Notes under the pieces: model-generated | What the model saw: only the letters and a program-made list of their open reading frames with translations | What the model was told of the DNA's origin: nothing | The model's database searches: none | Part shown: in pieces, positions 1 through 8,556 of the stretch | Numbering within the stretch: position 1 is the stretch's first letter | Layout of the letters: every line of letters begins with the position of its first letter | Position numbers and translations under genes: made by a program | NCBI GenBank assembly: GCA_047125605.1 | Contig: CP138932.1 | Coordinates: 2,046,001-2,110,000 of the forward strand | Direction of reading: 5' to 3' | Origin: JAKVBK01 sp022447275 | Lineage (GTDB): Bacteria > Pseudomonadota > Alphaproteobacteria > Rhodobacterales > Rhodobacteraceae | Length of the DNA stretch: 64,000 nucleotides

Positions 1-178
1 GATGATCCTTGCGCTGGCCACACTTGCAGCTTTCGTTACGCACCGGGCGCTGCGAGCTATGCCGCGAGTGCGGGCTGCCACGCCTGATTGGGTCAGCTGG
101 ACGAGTGCAAAATTTCCGCTTGGAATGGCGCTGGGGCCAACACTGGCTTTCTATCTTGCCCTCGCGGCCTTCAGCTAG
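1..178 (+). CDS. C-terminal end of a probable A24 prepilin-peptidase-like membrane protein (partial)
   Basis: The window opens inside this gene. The frame entering at base 2 runs to a TAG at 176-178, leaving 58 visible residues. They show a hydrophobic stretch (ILALATLAAFV), a basic linker (HRALRAMPRVR) and, after KFPLGMALGPT, a final hydrophobic stretch. A KFPLG-A-LG motif just before the last helix matches what I recall at the C-terminus of the small CpaA/TadV-type prepilin peptidase homologues of Rhodobacteraceae, which process Flp pilins at the inner membrane. The catalytic aspartates would lie upstream of the window. The ATG at base 2 has no visible ribosome site and is probably an internal Met. 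The reading frame is likely real; the family name is from memory and is moderate at best. Confidence 0.5.
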   Translation, partial: MILALATLAAFVTHRALRAMPRVRAATPDWVSWTSAKFPLGMALGPTLAFYLALAAFS

Positions 179-205
179 TCGGGCACAGCCTGCACATAAA
201 CGAGG

Positions 206-694
206 CTAGGCGCGCCCGGCGGATGTCAACTTTTCTGACAGGTCCTCGAACAGCGACAGGCGTTCCTCTTCGGACAGAAACGCGCCGATCTCCACTTCAC
301 GCCCCCCTCCGGTCAGCGTGACATAGTTCTCAACCGGCCCGCCTTCCGGATGGAGGCGCACCTTCACCCAGTGGGGGTTGGCCTCCCAATCCTGACGCTC
401 ACCCCGTGGATTGTGCCGGACAAGCGCCACTCTGTCCGGCCAGATCGACAACTCTTCCAGCAATTCACCGTCCCGATAGTTGCGCATGATCGCAAGGTAG
501 AGACCTCCGATTGCAAAGATGGCAAAGGGCAAAATGCCCCAGAGGACGATCGATCCAAGCACAGCCATCAGGGGAATCGCGATAAAGCCCATTGCCATGC
601 ACATGATTGCAAAGAAACCCCGCTTTGGCATGGACCGGTAGGGCCAAAGCGAAAGCACCTGGGGATCTCGCGATGCGGACCATTCATAGGGCAT
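206..694 (-). CDS. DUF2244 domain-containing membrane protein
   Basis: 162 residues, with two closely spaced hydrophobic helices at about residues 27-70 (MCMAMGFIAIPLMAVLG and GILPFAIFAIGGLYLAI). A soluble C-terminal domain follows, containing LVRHNPRG and a GGGREVEIG turn. This is the DUF2244 layout, a family of unknown function common in alphaproteobacteria and often found beside cytochrome c oxidase genes. Here it lies downstream of ctaD on the same strand, but a strong hairpin at 772-803 separates them. The ATG at 692-694 is preceded by GGAGG about 9 bases upstream. It converges on the partial membrane-protein gene at the window edge. A role in oxidase assembly or the membrane is only suggested by position. 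Confidence 0.8.
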   Translation of the reverse strand: MPYEWSASRDPQVLSLWPYRSMPKRGFFAIMCMAMGFIAIPLMAVLGSIVLWGILPFAIFAIGGLYLAIMRNYRDGELLEELSIWPDRVALVRHNPRGERQDWEANPHWVKVRLHPEGGPVENYVTLTGGGREVEIGAFLSEEERLSLFEDLSEKLTSAGRA

Positions 695-771
695 GTGCTA
701 CCGCCTCCGCGACGGTGGTGGTTTGATGACACGACGTCCCCGGCACAAGGCGCATATGCTGAGGTGGAATG

Positions 772-803
772 AAAACGGCCCGGAGGTTCCTCCGGGCCGT
801 TTT
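772..803 (-). terminator. Rho-independent terminator of ctaD
   Basis: A perfect 15-base inverted repeat: AAAACGGCCCGGAGG at 772-786 and its exact complement at 789-803, with two bases between, so the real loop is about 4-6 bases. It lies 22 bases after the ctaD stop. Read on the minus strand the stem ends in TTTT. It is nearly symmetrical, so it could also stop plus-strand transcripts. Confidence 0.85.
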
Positions 804-825
804 GCCTATCAGGTTCAGCCCTTGA

Positions 826-2496
826 TCAGTGGGCCGGGCCCTTGTCCCAGTCTTCCTGCTTCGGGAGGATCTCGAAAGTATGCTCCGGCGGCGGGGAAGG
901 CAGCGTCCACTCAAGCGTGTCCGCATAGGGGTTCCAGGGGTTCGGACGCGCATCGCGAACGCCTGCGCGTGCTGCATAGATCATCAGGTAGAAGAACAGC
1001 AGGAACGAGGCGAAGGAGATGAACGCACCGATCGACGACCACCAGTTATATGTGGCGAATGCCTCTGGATAGTCGATGTACCGGCGCGGCATGCCCTGAC
1101 GGCCCAGGAAGTGCTGCGGGAAGAACGTGATGTTCGTGCCGATGAAGAACATCCAGAAGTGGATCTTGCCGAGCGTCTCATTGTACATCCGGCCCGTCAT
1201 CTTCGGGAAGTAGAAGTAGCACCCGGCAAAGATTGCGAAGGCCGCAGCGATCGCCATCACGTAGTGGAAATGCGCCACAACGTAGTAGGTGTCATGGTAG
1301 GCGCGGTCGATGCCGGCCTGCGACAGGACGATGCCCGTCACACCACCAACGGTGAACATGAACACGAAGCCCACGGCGAACAGCATCGGCGTTTTGAACT
1401 CGATCGAGCCGCCCCACATCGTTGCGATCCAAGAGAAGATCTTCACGCCTGTCGGCACCGCGATCACCATCGTGGCCAGCATGAAATAGCTCTGCTGTGT
1501 CAGCGACATCCCCACGGTGTACATGTGGTGTGCCCACACGACAAAGCCCAGCACGCCAATCGCCACCAACGCATAGACCATCGGCAGATAGCCAAATATT
1601 GGCTTACGCGAGAAGGTGGCGATCACGTGAGAGATGATGCCAAAACCGGGCAGGATCACGATGTACACTTCCGGGTGGCCAAAGAACCACAGAATGTGCT
1701 GATAGAGAATCGGGTCACCACCGCCGGCAGGGTCGAAGAATGTCGTGCCGAAGTTCCGGTCGGTCAGCAGCATGGTGATGGCGCCAGCCAGAACCGGCAG
1801 AGCCAGCAGGATCAGCCACGACGTCACGAAGATCGACCATGAGAATAGCGGAACCTTGTGCAGCGTCATGCCGGGGGCACGCATGTTCAGGAAGGTGGTG
1901 ATCATGTTGATCGCGCCAAGGATCGACGAGGCACCGGAGACGTGTACAGCAAAGATCGCCAGATCCATCGACCAGCCCTGTTCAGTGGTCGAAAGTGGCG
2001 GGTAGAGCACCCAGCCCACGCCGGAGCCAAGCTGGCCGTTGCCGCCGGGGCTGACGACGGACAACACCGCCAGAGACGTACCCGCAACGTAGAGCCAGTA
2101 GCTGAGATTGTTCATGCGTGGGAACGCCATATCCGGCGCACCAATCTGCAAGGGCATGAAATAGTTACCAAAACCGCCAAAGAGGGCTGGGATCACAACG
2201 AAGAACATCATCAAGATGCCGTGGCCGGTGATCAACACATTCCAAAGGTGGCCGTTTGGCGTACATTCGGCTGCTGAGGGCAGCATGCGCGCGCCTTCGA
2301 GGCACATGTACTGCACGCCCGGTTCCATCAATTCCATCCGCATGTAGATGGTGAAGGCAACCGAGATGAAGCCGGCGATGGCCGCCGTAATCAGATAGAG
2401 AATGCCGATATCTTTATGGTTGGTTGACATAAACCAACGGACGAAAAAGCTGCGCTCGTCCTCGTGTTCGTGGCCGTGAATGGCTGCGTCCGCCAT
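826..2496 (-). CDS. ctaD: Cytochrome c oxidase aa3 subunit I
   Basis: 556 residues, the usual length for the catalytic subunit of the aa3 terminal oxidase, which reduces O2 to water and pumps protons across the inner membrane. Key residues sit two positions before their Paracoccus counterparts: His92 (heme a), Asp122 with the N-rich MNN loop (D channel), His274-Pro-Glu276-Val-Tyr278 (CuB ligand, D-channel Glu and cross-linked Tyr), His323-His324 (CuB) and Lys352 (K channel). VAHFHYV carries the heme ligands. I chose the ATG at 2494-2496 because AGGAGGGACCTCC stands directly before it; the frame stays open for 67 more codons upstream without a ribosome site. No other cox genes are adjacent, so subunits II and III lie elsewhere. 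A terminator follows at 772-803. Confidence 0.97.
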   Translation of the reverse strand: MADAAIHGHEHEDERSFFVRWFMSTNHKDIGILYLITAAIAGFISVAFTIYMRMELMEPGVQYMCLEGARMLPSAAECTPNGHLWNVLITGHGILMMFFVVIPALFGGFGNYFMPLQIGAPDMAFPRMNNLSYWLYVAGTSLAVLSVVSPGGNGQLGSGVGWVLYPPLSTTEQGWSMDLAIFAVHVSGASSILGAINMITTFLNMRAPGMTLHKVPLFSWSIFVTSWLILLALPVLAGAITMLLTDRNFGTTFFDPAGGGDPILYQHILWFFGHPEVYIVILPGFGIISHVIATFSRKPIFGYLPMVYALVAIGVLGFVVWAHHMYTVGMSLTQQSYFMLATMVIAVPTGVKIFSWIATMWGGSIEFKTPMLFAVGFVFMFTVGGVTGIVLSQAGIDRAYHDTYYVVAHFHYVMAIAAAFAIFAGCYFYFPKMTGRMYNETLGKIHFWMFFIGTNITFFPQHFLGRQGMPRRYIDYPEAFATYNWWSSIGAFISFASFLLFFYLMIYAARAGVRDARPNPWNPYADTLEWTLPSPPPEHTFEILPKQEDWDKGPAH

Positions 2497-2737
2497 GGAG
2501 GTCCCTCCTGACATGATTTTTGAGGGCGGCGAGGCCGCCCCGGTTCCCAAGGCTCTGGTTAAAGGCCAGCCGCAGTGGAAGCAACGCACAAACCGCCGCA
2601 GTTGGGCGATTGGCCGCATCTTTGACACAGCGTACCGCAGCCATAAGTTTCTCGCCAAGACAGGCACTTGCAACTCTGGCGAGAAGAATCTCCCCACGCG
2701 AAACGGTGCAAATCGCGCAAGGTGCGACGTCTTGGTT

Positions 2738-3166
2738 TCAGGGGCTTTTCAGCCAGCGCGCGGCACCACGCTCCACAAGGTCAATCACGCCATCGAATCC
2801 CCCGGTAAAATACGGATCCGGCATCTCGTCGGGGTTGCCCCCCTCCAAATAGAGGTGCAAGCCAGCGCCGGAACCATCATCCGGGGCCATCCGGGCAAGA
2901 TCGGCGAGGTTTTCCCGATCCATGGCGAGAATCAGATCAAAGCGGTGAAAATCTTCCCGCCGCACTTGGCGAGCGCGCAGAGGCGCAAGATCATAACCGC
3001 GCTTTGCAGCAGCATCCTGCATGCGTGGATCGGGCGGGTTGCCCACATGCCAGGCCCCGGTTCCAGCACTGTCGACCTCTAAATCCTCCGGGCCGAACTT
3101 GCGCAGCACCGCCTCCGCAGTCGGAGAACGGCAGATATTTCCAAGGCAGACGACAAGGATGCGCAC
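2738..3166 (-). CDS. Low-molecular-weight protein tyrosine phosphatase
   Basis: 142 residues. The P-loop CLGNICRSP sits at residues 7-15, with nucleophile Cys7 and Arg13, directly after the first beta strand, and the acid loop DPYF is near residue 117. Both are diagnostic of LMW-PTPs (Wzb/arsenate-reductase-like fold). These are cytosolic enzymes that dephosphorylate tyrosine kinases or other proteins. The start is a GTG at 3164-3166 with GGAG eight bases upstream; no ATG fits better. The gene is transcribed towards ctaD, separated from its start by about 240 bases with no other gene. No capsule or exopolysaccharide kinase gene is nearby, so the substrate is unknown. The family is certain; ArsC-type arsenate reductase is unlikely because the DPYF/CLGNICRS pair is the phosphatase version. 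Confidence 0.93.
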   Translation of the reverse strand: MRILVVCLGNICRSPTAEAVLRKFGPEDLEVDSAGTGAWHVGNPPDPRMQDAAAKRGYDLAPLRARQVRREDFHRFDLILAMDRENLADLARMAPDDGSGAGLHLYLEGGNPDEMPDPYFTGGFDGVIDLVERGAARWLKSP

Positions 3167-3331
3167 AGCAGGCTCTCCGGTTGGCTCGATCCATCACCAC
3201 CATGCCCCAGCGCAGCAGAATTTCAAACCGCGCCGCACCGTCTGTGCGGGTTTTGTTGCGACGCAAGCTGTGTCAGCGTGCGGGAAGCGGGGGCCCTGGC
3301 CTGCGCAAGCGGCAGCAAAGGGGCAGCCGGG

Positions 3332-4012
3332 ATGAAAATCGTAATCCTGACAGGGGCTGGAGTTTCGGCTGAAAGCGGGCTCGGCACCTTCCGCGACACA
3401 GACGGGCTCTGGACTCAATATGATCTGAGCGAAGTTGCCACGCCCGAGGGGTTCGCCCGAAATCCAACTCTAGTGCATGATTTTTACAATGCGCGCCGCT
3501 CCAATGCGCGGGATGCGCAACCCAACGCAGCCCATTACGCTTTGGCCCGGCTGCTGCAGGCGCGGGATGACGTGACATTGGTGACCCAGAATGTGGATGA
3601 CCTGCACGAACGGGCGGGCGCAACCGGGGTTTTGCATATGCATGGCAGTTTGATGCAGGCCTTGTGCGCGGCCTGCGGCACCCGGTGGCCCGCACCTGAT
3701 GCAATGCAGCCGGAAGACCCCTGCCCCGTTTGCGCCCAGCCAGAAACCCGGCCGGACGTGGTCTGGTTTGGGGAAATCCCCTACCACATGGATGAAATTG
3801 GCGCGGCCTTGGAGGCCTGTGATCTGTTCGTATCGATCGGCACCAGTGGCGAGGTCTATCCCGCCGCAGGCTTTGTCGCGCAGGCAAGAGCGCAGGGCAC
3901 GCGCACATTGGAGCTGAACCTAGAGCCCTCTGGGGCCCTATTTGATGAAGGGCGATACGGGCCCGCCACCCGCATTGTGCCCGAATGGGTCGAGGGCATA
4001 CTGAAGGGCTAA
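3332..4012 (+). CDS. cobB: NAD-dependent protein deacylase, CobB-type sirtuin
   Basis: 226 residues. The Rossmann part shows GAGVSAESGLGTFRD (residues 8-22), TQNVDDLHERAG and the catalytic His in HMHGS. A zinc ribbon follows with CAAC and CPVC pairs. Tyr52 and Arg55 (FYNAR) align with E. coli CobB Tyr92/Arg95, which bind the acyl carboxylate in class III (SIRT5-like) sirtuins, so desuccinylase as well as deacetylase activity is expected. The enzyme removes acyl groups from lysines of metabolic enzymes in the cytosol. The start ATG at 3332 gives a normal CobB N-terminus (MKIVILTGAG); the 18 codons upstream are open but unlike the family. Its stop overlaps the stop of convergent xseA by four bases. 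Confidence 0.94.
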   Translation: MKIVILTGAGVSAESGLGTFRDTDGLWTQYDLSEVATPEGFARNPTLVHDFYNARRSNARDAQPNAAHYALARLLQARDDVTLVTQNVDDLHERAGATGVLHMHGSLMQALCAACGTRWPAPDAMQPEDPCPVCAQPETRPDVVWFGEIPYHMDEIGAALEACDLFVSIGTSGEVYPAAGFVAQARAQGTRTLELNLEPSGALFDEGRYGPATRIVPEWVEGILKG

Positions 4013-5586
4013 AGCAAGCTGCCTTGCCCGTCATCCCGATCCGGCTCAGACCGCTTTGGCCGGCCACGCGGGCGTGGCGCAGCGCTCAGGCTTTGCGCTG
4101 GCACCGTTTCCCGACCCGCAAACTCGATCTCGAATGTGCCTGCCGCGCGGGCTGCAGATGCCGATGTCAAAATGCCATCCGGCCCCCGCACAACTGCAAA
4201 GCCGCGCGCCAAGGTGGCCGTATAGGACAGGGTGTCGACCATGCGCCCCAGCGCAGCAAGGCGCGCGGTCGCATCGCGCAAATGTTGCCGCTGAACAATC
4301 TCGAGCCGCCCAGCCACCTGATCAAGCGCCTGGCGCTGCATCTGGACTTGCCGGTTCAGCGGTGTGAGTGACAAACGCGCGCTCAGCTGTTGAAATTGCG
4401 TTGCCGCAAGACGCACAAGCCGGCCCGCTGCGCGCTGTGCCCGCTCCGAGCGGGTGCACAATTGCTCGGCTTGTCCCTGCGTGGCCCGTTCCAGCGCCGA
4501 AGGGCGCAACGCGCCTGCAGCTTGTCCAAGACGCACCTGATCCCGGGCCACCCTGGCAGACAGTGCCGCTGGCAGACGTCGGTCCAGCGCATCGAGCCGC
4601 TGCGCAGGAATATCCAGCAGGCTTTCAGCCCGTGGTAAGCCGCGGGAAAGGTCGCGCAAGCGCTGCCCGCGCTGATTTTGAGCCGCGCCCAGCGCCCGAC
4701 TGGCTCGCGCCCCCAATGTTTCGATATGGGCCAACAGGTCGGCCCGCACCGGCACGGCCATCTCAGCCGCCGCTGTCGGTGTGGGGGCACGTCGATCGGA
4801 GGCGTGATCGATCAAGGTGGTGTCAGTTTCATGGCCCACGGCAGAAATCAGCGGGATTGCGCTTTCGGCTGCGGCCCGCACCACGGCTTCCTCGTTGAAG
4901 CCCCATAGATCTTCAACCGATCCGCCACCTCGGGCCACGATCAGCAAGTCAGGCCGTGGCAGCGCGCCGCCCTGTGTGAAGGCGTTGAATTCATGGATTG
5001 CAGCAGCCACTTTGGGCGCGCAGTCAGGCCCCTGAACCGGCACCGGCCAAACCAGCACCTTGCGCGGAAATCGGTCGCGCAACCGATGCAAAATATCGCG
5101 GATAACTGCGCCTTGCGGACTGGTGACCACGCCAATCACCTCAGGCAGGAAAGGCAGCGTCTGCTTGCGCTCCGCATCGAACAAACCTTCAGCCGCCAAG
5201 GCTTTGCGGCGTTTTTCCAGCATGGCCATGAGCGCGCCCTCGCCCGCAACCTCCATGCTGTCCACATTCATGTTGTATTTTGACTGCGGTCCATAGCCCG
5301 ACAGCTTGCCGGTCACGATCACTTCCAGCCCTTCTTCGGGCATCACGCCCAGACCGCGCACCTGTCCTTTCCAGGTGGTACAGTCCAGCGCATTCCTGTC
5401 ATCTTTGAGCGTGTAATACAGATGCCCGGAGCGTGCATGCATCACACGTCCTATCTCGCCCCGCACCCGGACACGGCCAAACGTGGCCTCGAGCGTGCGC
5501 TTTACGGCGCCTGAAAGCTCGGCAACCGAAAATTCTGGTGTGTTGTTTCCGCCGCCCGCCGGGCCGTCATCTTCAAGAAGGTCCAT
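4009..5586 (-). CDS. xseA: Exodeoxyribonuclease VII large subunit
   Basis: 525 residues, slightly longer than the E. coli enzyme. An N-terminal OB fold (about residues 20-115) includes GRVMHARSGHLYYTLKDD. The nuclease core has GVVTSPQGAVIRDILHR, IVARGGGSVEDLWGFN and ISAVGHETDTTLIDHASD, all hallmark XseA motifs. A long helical region and a poorly conserved basic tail (RPRGRPKRSEP) follow. With the small subunit XseB it degrades single-stranded DNA in repair. The start is the ATG at 5584-5586, giving MDLLEDD after a weak GGGG; the frame is open 23 codons further up. It is divergent from purD with 74 bases between, and convergent with cobB. xseB is not in this window. Confidence 0.95.
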   Translation of the reverse strand: MDLLEDDGPAGGGNNTPEFSVAELSGAVKRTLEATFGRVRVRGEIGRVMHARSGHLYYTLKDDRNALDCTTWKGQVRGLGVMPEEGLEVIVTGKLSGYGPQSKYNMNVDSMEVAGEGALMAMLEKRRKALAAEGLFDAERKQTLPFLPEVIGVVTSPQGAVIRDILHRLRDRFPRKVLVWPVPVQGPDCAPKVAAAIHEFNAFTQGGALPRPDLLIVARGGGSVEDLWGFNEEAVVRAAAESAIPLISAVGHETDTTLIDHASDRRAPTPTAAAEMAVPVRADLLAHIETLGARASRALGAAQNQRGQRLRDLSRGLPRAESLLDIPAQRLDALDRRLPAALSARVARDQVRLGQAAGALRPSALERATQGQAEQLCTRSERAQRAAGRLVRLAATQFQQLSARLSLTPLNRQVQMQRQALDQVAGRLEIVQRQHLRDATARLAALGRMVDTLSYTATLARGFAVVRGPDGILTSASAARAAGTFEIEFAGRETVPAQSLSAAPRPRGRPKRSEPDRDDGQGSLL

Positions 5587-5660
5587 CTTGCCCCGTTGTG
5601 CTGGAACTGCGCTGATCCTAGAAGGCGGGGGCAAGCGGGACAAGCGGAAGGGCACCGATC

Positions 5661-6929
5661 ATGAATATCCTGATCCTTGGCAGCGGCGGGCGGGAACATG
5701 CGTTGGCATGGGCGGTCAGCCAGAACCCGAAATGCGACAAACTGATTGTCGCGCCAGGCAACGCCGGCATTGCCCTGCTCGCGGATTGCGCCGCGCTCGA
5801 CATTGAAGCGCCTGGCGCCGTGGCTGAATTTGCCGCTGAAAACGCGATTGACCTTGTCATCATCGGGCCCGAGGCGCCCCTTGCCGCCGGAGTCGCAGAT
5901 CGGCTGCGCGTAACCGGCATCGCAGTGTTCGGCCCCTCCGCACAGGCTGCCCAGCTTGAGGCATCCAAAGCATTCACCAAAGAAATCTGCGACGCCTGCG
6001 GCGCCCCGACAGCCGCCTACGCACATTTCACCGATGCCAACAGCGCCAAAGCCTATGTCCGCGCCCAGGGCGCGCCGATTGTGGTTAAGGCCGATGGTTT
6101 GGCGGCGGGCAAGGGCGTCACCGTGGCTGAAACCGAAGAGCAGGCCATTGCGGCAATTGACGACATGTTCTCAGGTGCTTTCGGAAGCGCTGGGGCTGAG
6201 GTTGTCATCGAGGAATTTATGACAGGCGAAGAGGCCTCCTTCTTCGTATTATGCGATGGCGAGAATGCATTGCCCATAGGCACCGCACAAGACCACAAAC
6301 GCATCGGCGAAGGCGATACCGGCCCGAATACCGGCGGAATGGGTGCCTATTCGCCCGCACCGATCATGACCGCAGAGACGACGGACGCCGCGCTCGAACA
6401 GATCGTGAAGCCCACTCTCGCGGAAATGGCCCGTCGCGGGACGCCCTATCAGGGCGTTCTCTACGTTGGGCTGATGATTGAAAACAGCAGGCCGAGACTG
6501 GTCGAATACAATGTCCGCTTCGGTGATCCCGAGTGTCAGGTCCTGATGATGCGTTTGGGCGGACAAATCCTCGATGCGCTCCAAGCCTGCGCGGAAGGCC
6601 GACTTAACGAAGCACAGATTAACTGGGCGGATGATCATGCTATGACGGTTGTGCTGGCGGCAGATGGCTATCCGGGCAGCTATGCCAAGGGCCAAAAAAT
6701 CGGCGGCCTAAACGGTCTACCCGAAACCAGTTCGCAAATGATGTTCCACGCAGGGACTGCGAAACATGAGGGTGACTTCGTATCCAGTGGCGGGCGCGTT
6801 CTCAACGCAACGGCCCGCGGAGCCAGCCTGAAAGACGCGCGCGATCGTGCCTATGATCTTGCCGACGCTGTAGACTGGCTCGGCGGCACAATGCGCCGGG
6901 ATATAGGCTGGCGTGCGCTCAAGTCCTGA
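5661..6929 (+). CDS. purD: Phosphoribosylamine-glycine ligase (GAR synthetase)
   Basis: 422 residues, the standard PurD length. The N-terminus MNILILGSGGREHALAWA is the family signature. The ATP-grasp domain shows IVVKADGLAAGKGV, EEFMTGEEASFF and the metal-binding VEYNVRFGDPECQ. It joins phosphoribosylamine to glycine with ATP in the second step of purine synthesis. The ATG at 5661 has a purine-rich GCGGAAGGGCACC just upstream. It is divergent from xseA; the shared 74-base gap holds a possible but weak promoter. A pair of inverted repeat elements lies directly downstream. purA, another purine gene, is about 38 kb away in the window, so there is no pur operon here. Confidence 0.97.
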   Translation: MNILILGSGGREHALAWAVSQNPKCDKLIVAPGNAGIALLADCAALDIEAPGAVAEFAAENAIDLVIIGPEAPLAAGVADRLRVTGIAVFGPSAQAAQLEASKAFTKEICDACGAPTAAYAHFTDANSAKAYVRAQGAPIVVKADGLAAGKGVTVAETEEQAIAAIDDMFSGAFGSAGAEVVIEEFMTGEEASFFVLCDGENALPIGTAQDHKRIGEGDTGPNTGGMGAYSPAPIMTAETTDAALEQIVKPTLAEMARRGTPYQGVLYVGLMIENSRPRLVEYNVRFGDPECQVLMMRLGGQILDALQACAEGRLNEAQINWADDHAMTVVLAADGYPGSYAKGQKIGGLNGLPETSSQMMFHAGTAKHEGDFVSSGGRVLNATARGASLKDARDRAYDLADAVDWLGGTMRRDIGWRALKS

Positions 6930-6957
6930 TCGCAGCGCAACTGCAGCCATCCAAGCG

Positions 6958-7065
6958 CCTTCGGCGAGAGTATTTTCAAGACAAAGAAAGAAAGGGAACC
7001 TCTGCCGTCTTTGTCTTTGAAATACTCCGGGTGAGCAGGCAAAGCCTGCGGGGGCTGGCCCCAAA
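6958..7065. repeat. Dispersed repeat, two inverted copies forming one hairpin (locus A)
   Basis: Two copies of the dispersed element face each other. The left core is GAGTATTTTCAAGACAAAG at 6968-6986 and the right core CTTTGTCTTTGAAATACTCC at 7009-7028. The 22 bases between would be the loop of a long A+T-rich stem. On the outer sides sit the G+C-rich parts: CGCCTTCGGCG before, GCAGGCAAAGCCTGC and GGGGCTGGCCCC after. It lies between purD and creatinase, 29 bases after the purD stop, and could act as a terminator or processing site. Confidence 0.8.
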
Positions 7066-7191
7066 AGAAGCTTGAATTCAAAAGCGCACCAAGCCATGTT
7101 TTTGCAGCCTTACAAGGATGGCGTCCTTGCGCAAACAGGCTTTGTCGGTCCTGAACGCCGGGACACGTCTCGTAAAAGGAGAGGACCGGCA

Positions 7192-8403
7192 ATGCGTACC
7201 GACCGGCCACAATTCCATCCCTTCCATAACGGTGAAAAGGCGTCTCTGCCCTTTGCGCCAGATGAGTACGAAGCCCGGCTTGCAGGGTTACGCCAGATCT
7301 TGCTGGCAAAGGACCTTGATACAATCGTTCTGACCTCCATGCACTGCGTCGCCTATTATTCGGGCTTCCTGTATTGCAGTTTTGGCCGCCCCTACGGCGT
7401 GGTTGTAACAGCCGACAACATGGTGACGATCGGCGCCGGGATCGATGCCGGCCAGCCTTGGCGCCGCTGTTATGGTGATGCCCTCACCTACACGGATTGG
7501 GAGCGTGACAACTTCTGGCGCGCTGTAGCCCATATCGCCGGTAGCGGAAAAGCCGTTGGCATAGAAACAGATCACCTCACCCTAGCGCAGCGCGACAAGC
7601 TCACCGCCTTTCTCGCACCTTCCCGCCTTGAAGACATAGCGCTGCAAAGCATGCGTCAGCGCATGATGAAATCAGATGCAGAAATTGCACTGATCCGGGA
7701 AGGGGCCAGAGTGGCCGATGTCGGGGGATATGCCATCCGGGACGCGATCCGCGCAGGCACACGCGAAATTGACATTGCCATGGCCGGACGCGACGCCATG
7801 GAGTTGGAAATCGCGAAGTCTTTTCCCTATGCAGAGTACCGCGACACTTGGGTCTGGTTCCAATCGGGGCTGAACACAGATGGAGCTCATAACCCGGTCA
7901 CTGGCCGCGTGTTGGAGACAGGCGACATCCTGTCATTGAACACATTTCCGATGATCTCCGGCTACTACACCGCGCTGGAGAGGACTTTGTTCGTCGAACA
8001 GGTCGACCCTGCCTCAATGGACATCTGGAAAGCCAATGTCGCGGCACATGAATACGGCATGAGCCTTCTCAAGCCTGGCGTGTCTTGTGCAGACGTAACC
8101 CACGCGATCAATGCCTTCTTTGCCGAGCGGGATCTGCTGCAATACCGTAGCTTTGGCTACGGCCACAGCTTTGGGGTCCTGAGCCATTACTATGGGCGCG
8201 AGGCTGGCTTGGAGCTCCGGGAAGACATCGACACTGTGCTCGAACCAGGGATGGTCATTTCAATGGAGCCGATGCTGACAATCCCCGATGGCCAACCGGG
8301 CGCAGGGGGGTACCGCGAACATGACATCCTGGTGATCACGGATGACGGCAACGAAAACATCACCGGCTACCCCTATGGGCCTGATTTCAACATCGTCGGC
8401 TGA
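7192..8403 (+). CDS. Creatinase (creatine amidinohydrolase), M24 pita-bread fold
   Basis: 403 residues, about the length of Pseudomonas creatinase, and strikingly alike in motifs I remember: DFLYCSFGRPY (here GFLYCSFGRPYG), ANIDGGQPWRR (here GIDAGQPWRR), WFQSGxNTDGAHNPVTxR, SLNxFPMIxGYYTALERTLF, YRxFGYGHSFGxLSHYYGREAGLELREDIDTVLEPGM and PGAGGYREHDIL. The catalytic His lies in GAHNP. The enzyme hydrolyses creatine to sarcosine and urea in the cytosol; it is a metal-free member of the M24 aminopeptidase family. The start ATG at 7192 follows AAAGGAGAGGACC. Neighbours are a repeat upstream and, convergent, an orphan binding protein. No sarcosine oxidase or creatininase is in the window. A related M24 hydrolase with another guanidino substrate is the main alternative. 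Confidence 0.88.
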   Translation: MRTDRPQFHPFHNGEKASLPFAPDEYEARLAGLRQILLAKDLDTIVLTSMHCVAYYSGFLYCSFGRPYGVVVTADNMVTIGAGIDAGQPWRRCYGDALTYTDWERDNFWRAVAHIAGSGKAVGIETDHLTLAQRDKLTAFLAPSRLEDIALQSMRQRMMKSDAEIALIREGARVADVGGYAIRDAIRAGTREIDIAMAGRDAMELEIAKSFPYAEYRDTWVWFQSGLNTDGAHNPVTGRVLETGDILSLNTFPMISGYYTALERTLFVEQVDPASMDIWKANVAAHEYGMSLLKPGVSCADVTHAINAFFAERDLLQYRSFGYGHSFGVLSHYYGREAGLELREDIDTVLEPGMVISMEPMLTIPDGQPGAGGYREHDILVITDDGNENITGYPYGPDFNIVG

Positions 8404-8407
8404 GAAC

Positions 8408-8480
8408 TGGCACCTGAAAGGTGCCAAAAAAGCGGCGAAGGCTGGCCTAAAGCCAGCTTGAGCCGCTCTTTGCGTTTTGC
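8408..8480 (+). terminator. Tandem hairpins after the creatinase gene
   Basis: First hairpin: TGGCACC, loop TGAAA, GGTGCCA at 8408-8426. Second: AGCGGC at 8431-8436 pairs with GCCGCT at 8462-8467 and encloses GCTGGC-CTAAA-GCCAGC at 8441-8457. A T-rich run (CTTTGCGTTTT) follows. It starts four bases after the stop. On the minus strand the first hairpin is preceded, not followed, by a T run, so the main direction is plus. Confidence 0.65.
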
Positions 8481-8556
8481 CCGACGCACTGCATCCAAAA
8501 TGGTCCAACAGGGGCGCGGCGGGCCAGATGCGCCGCGCCCATGTTCGTGCAATCGC

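Noticed and set aside
829..1842. 337-codon open frame on the plus strand
   Set aside because: Antisense to ctaD, whose catalytic residues are intact.
5587..5660. Promoter TTGTGC-17-TAGAAG before purD
   Set aside because: The match is too weak to report as a feature, though some promoter must be in this gap.
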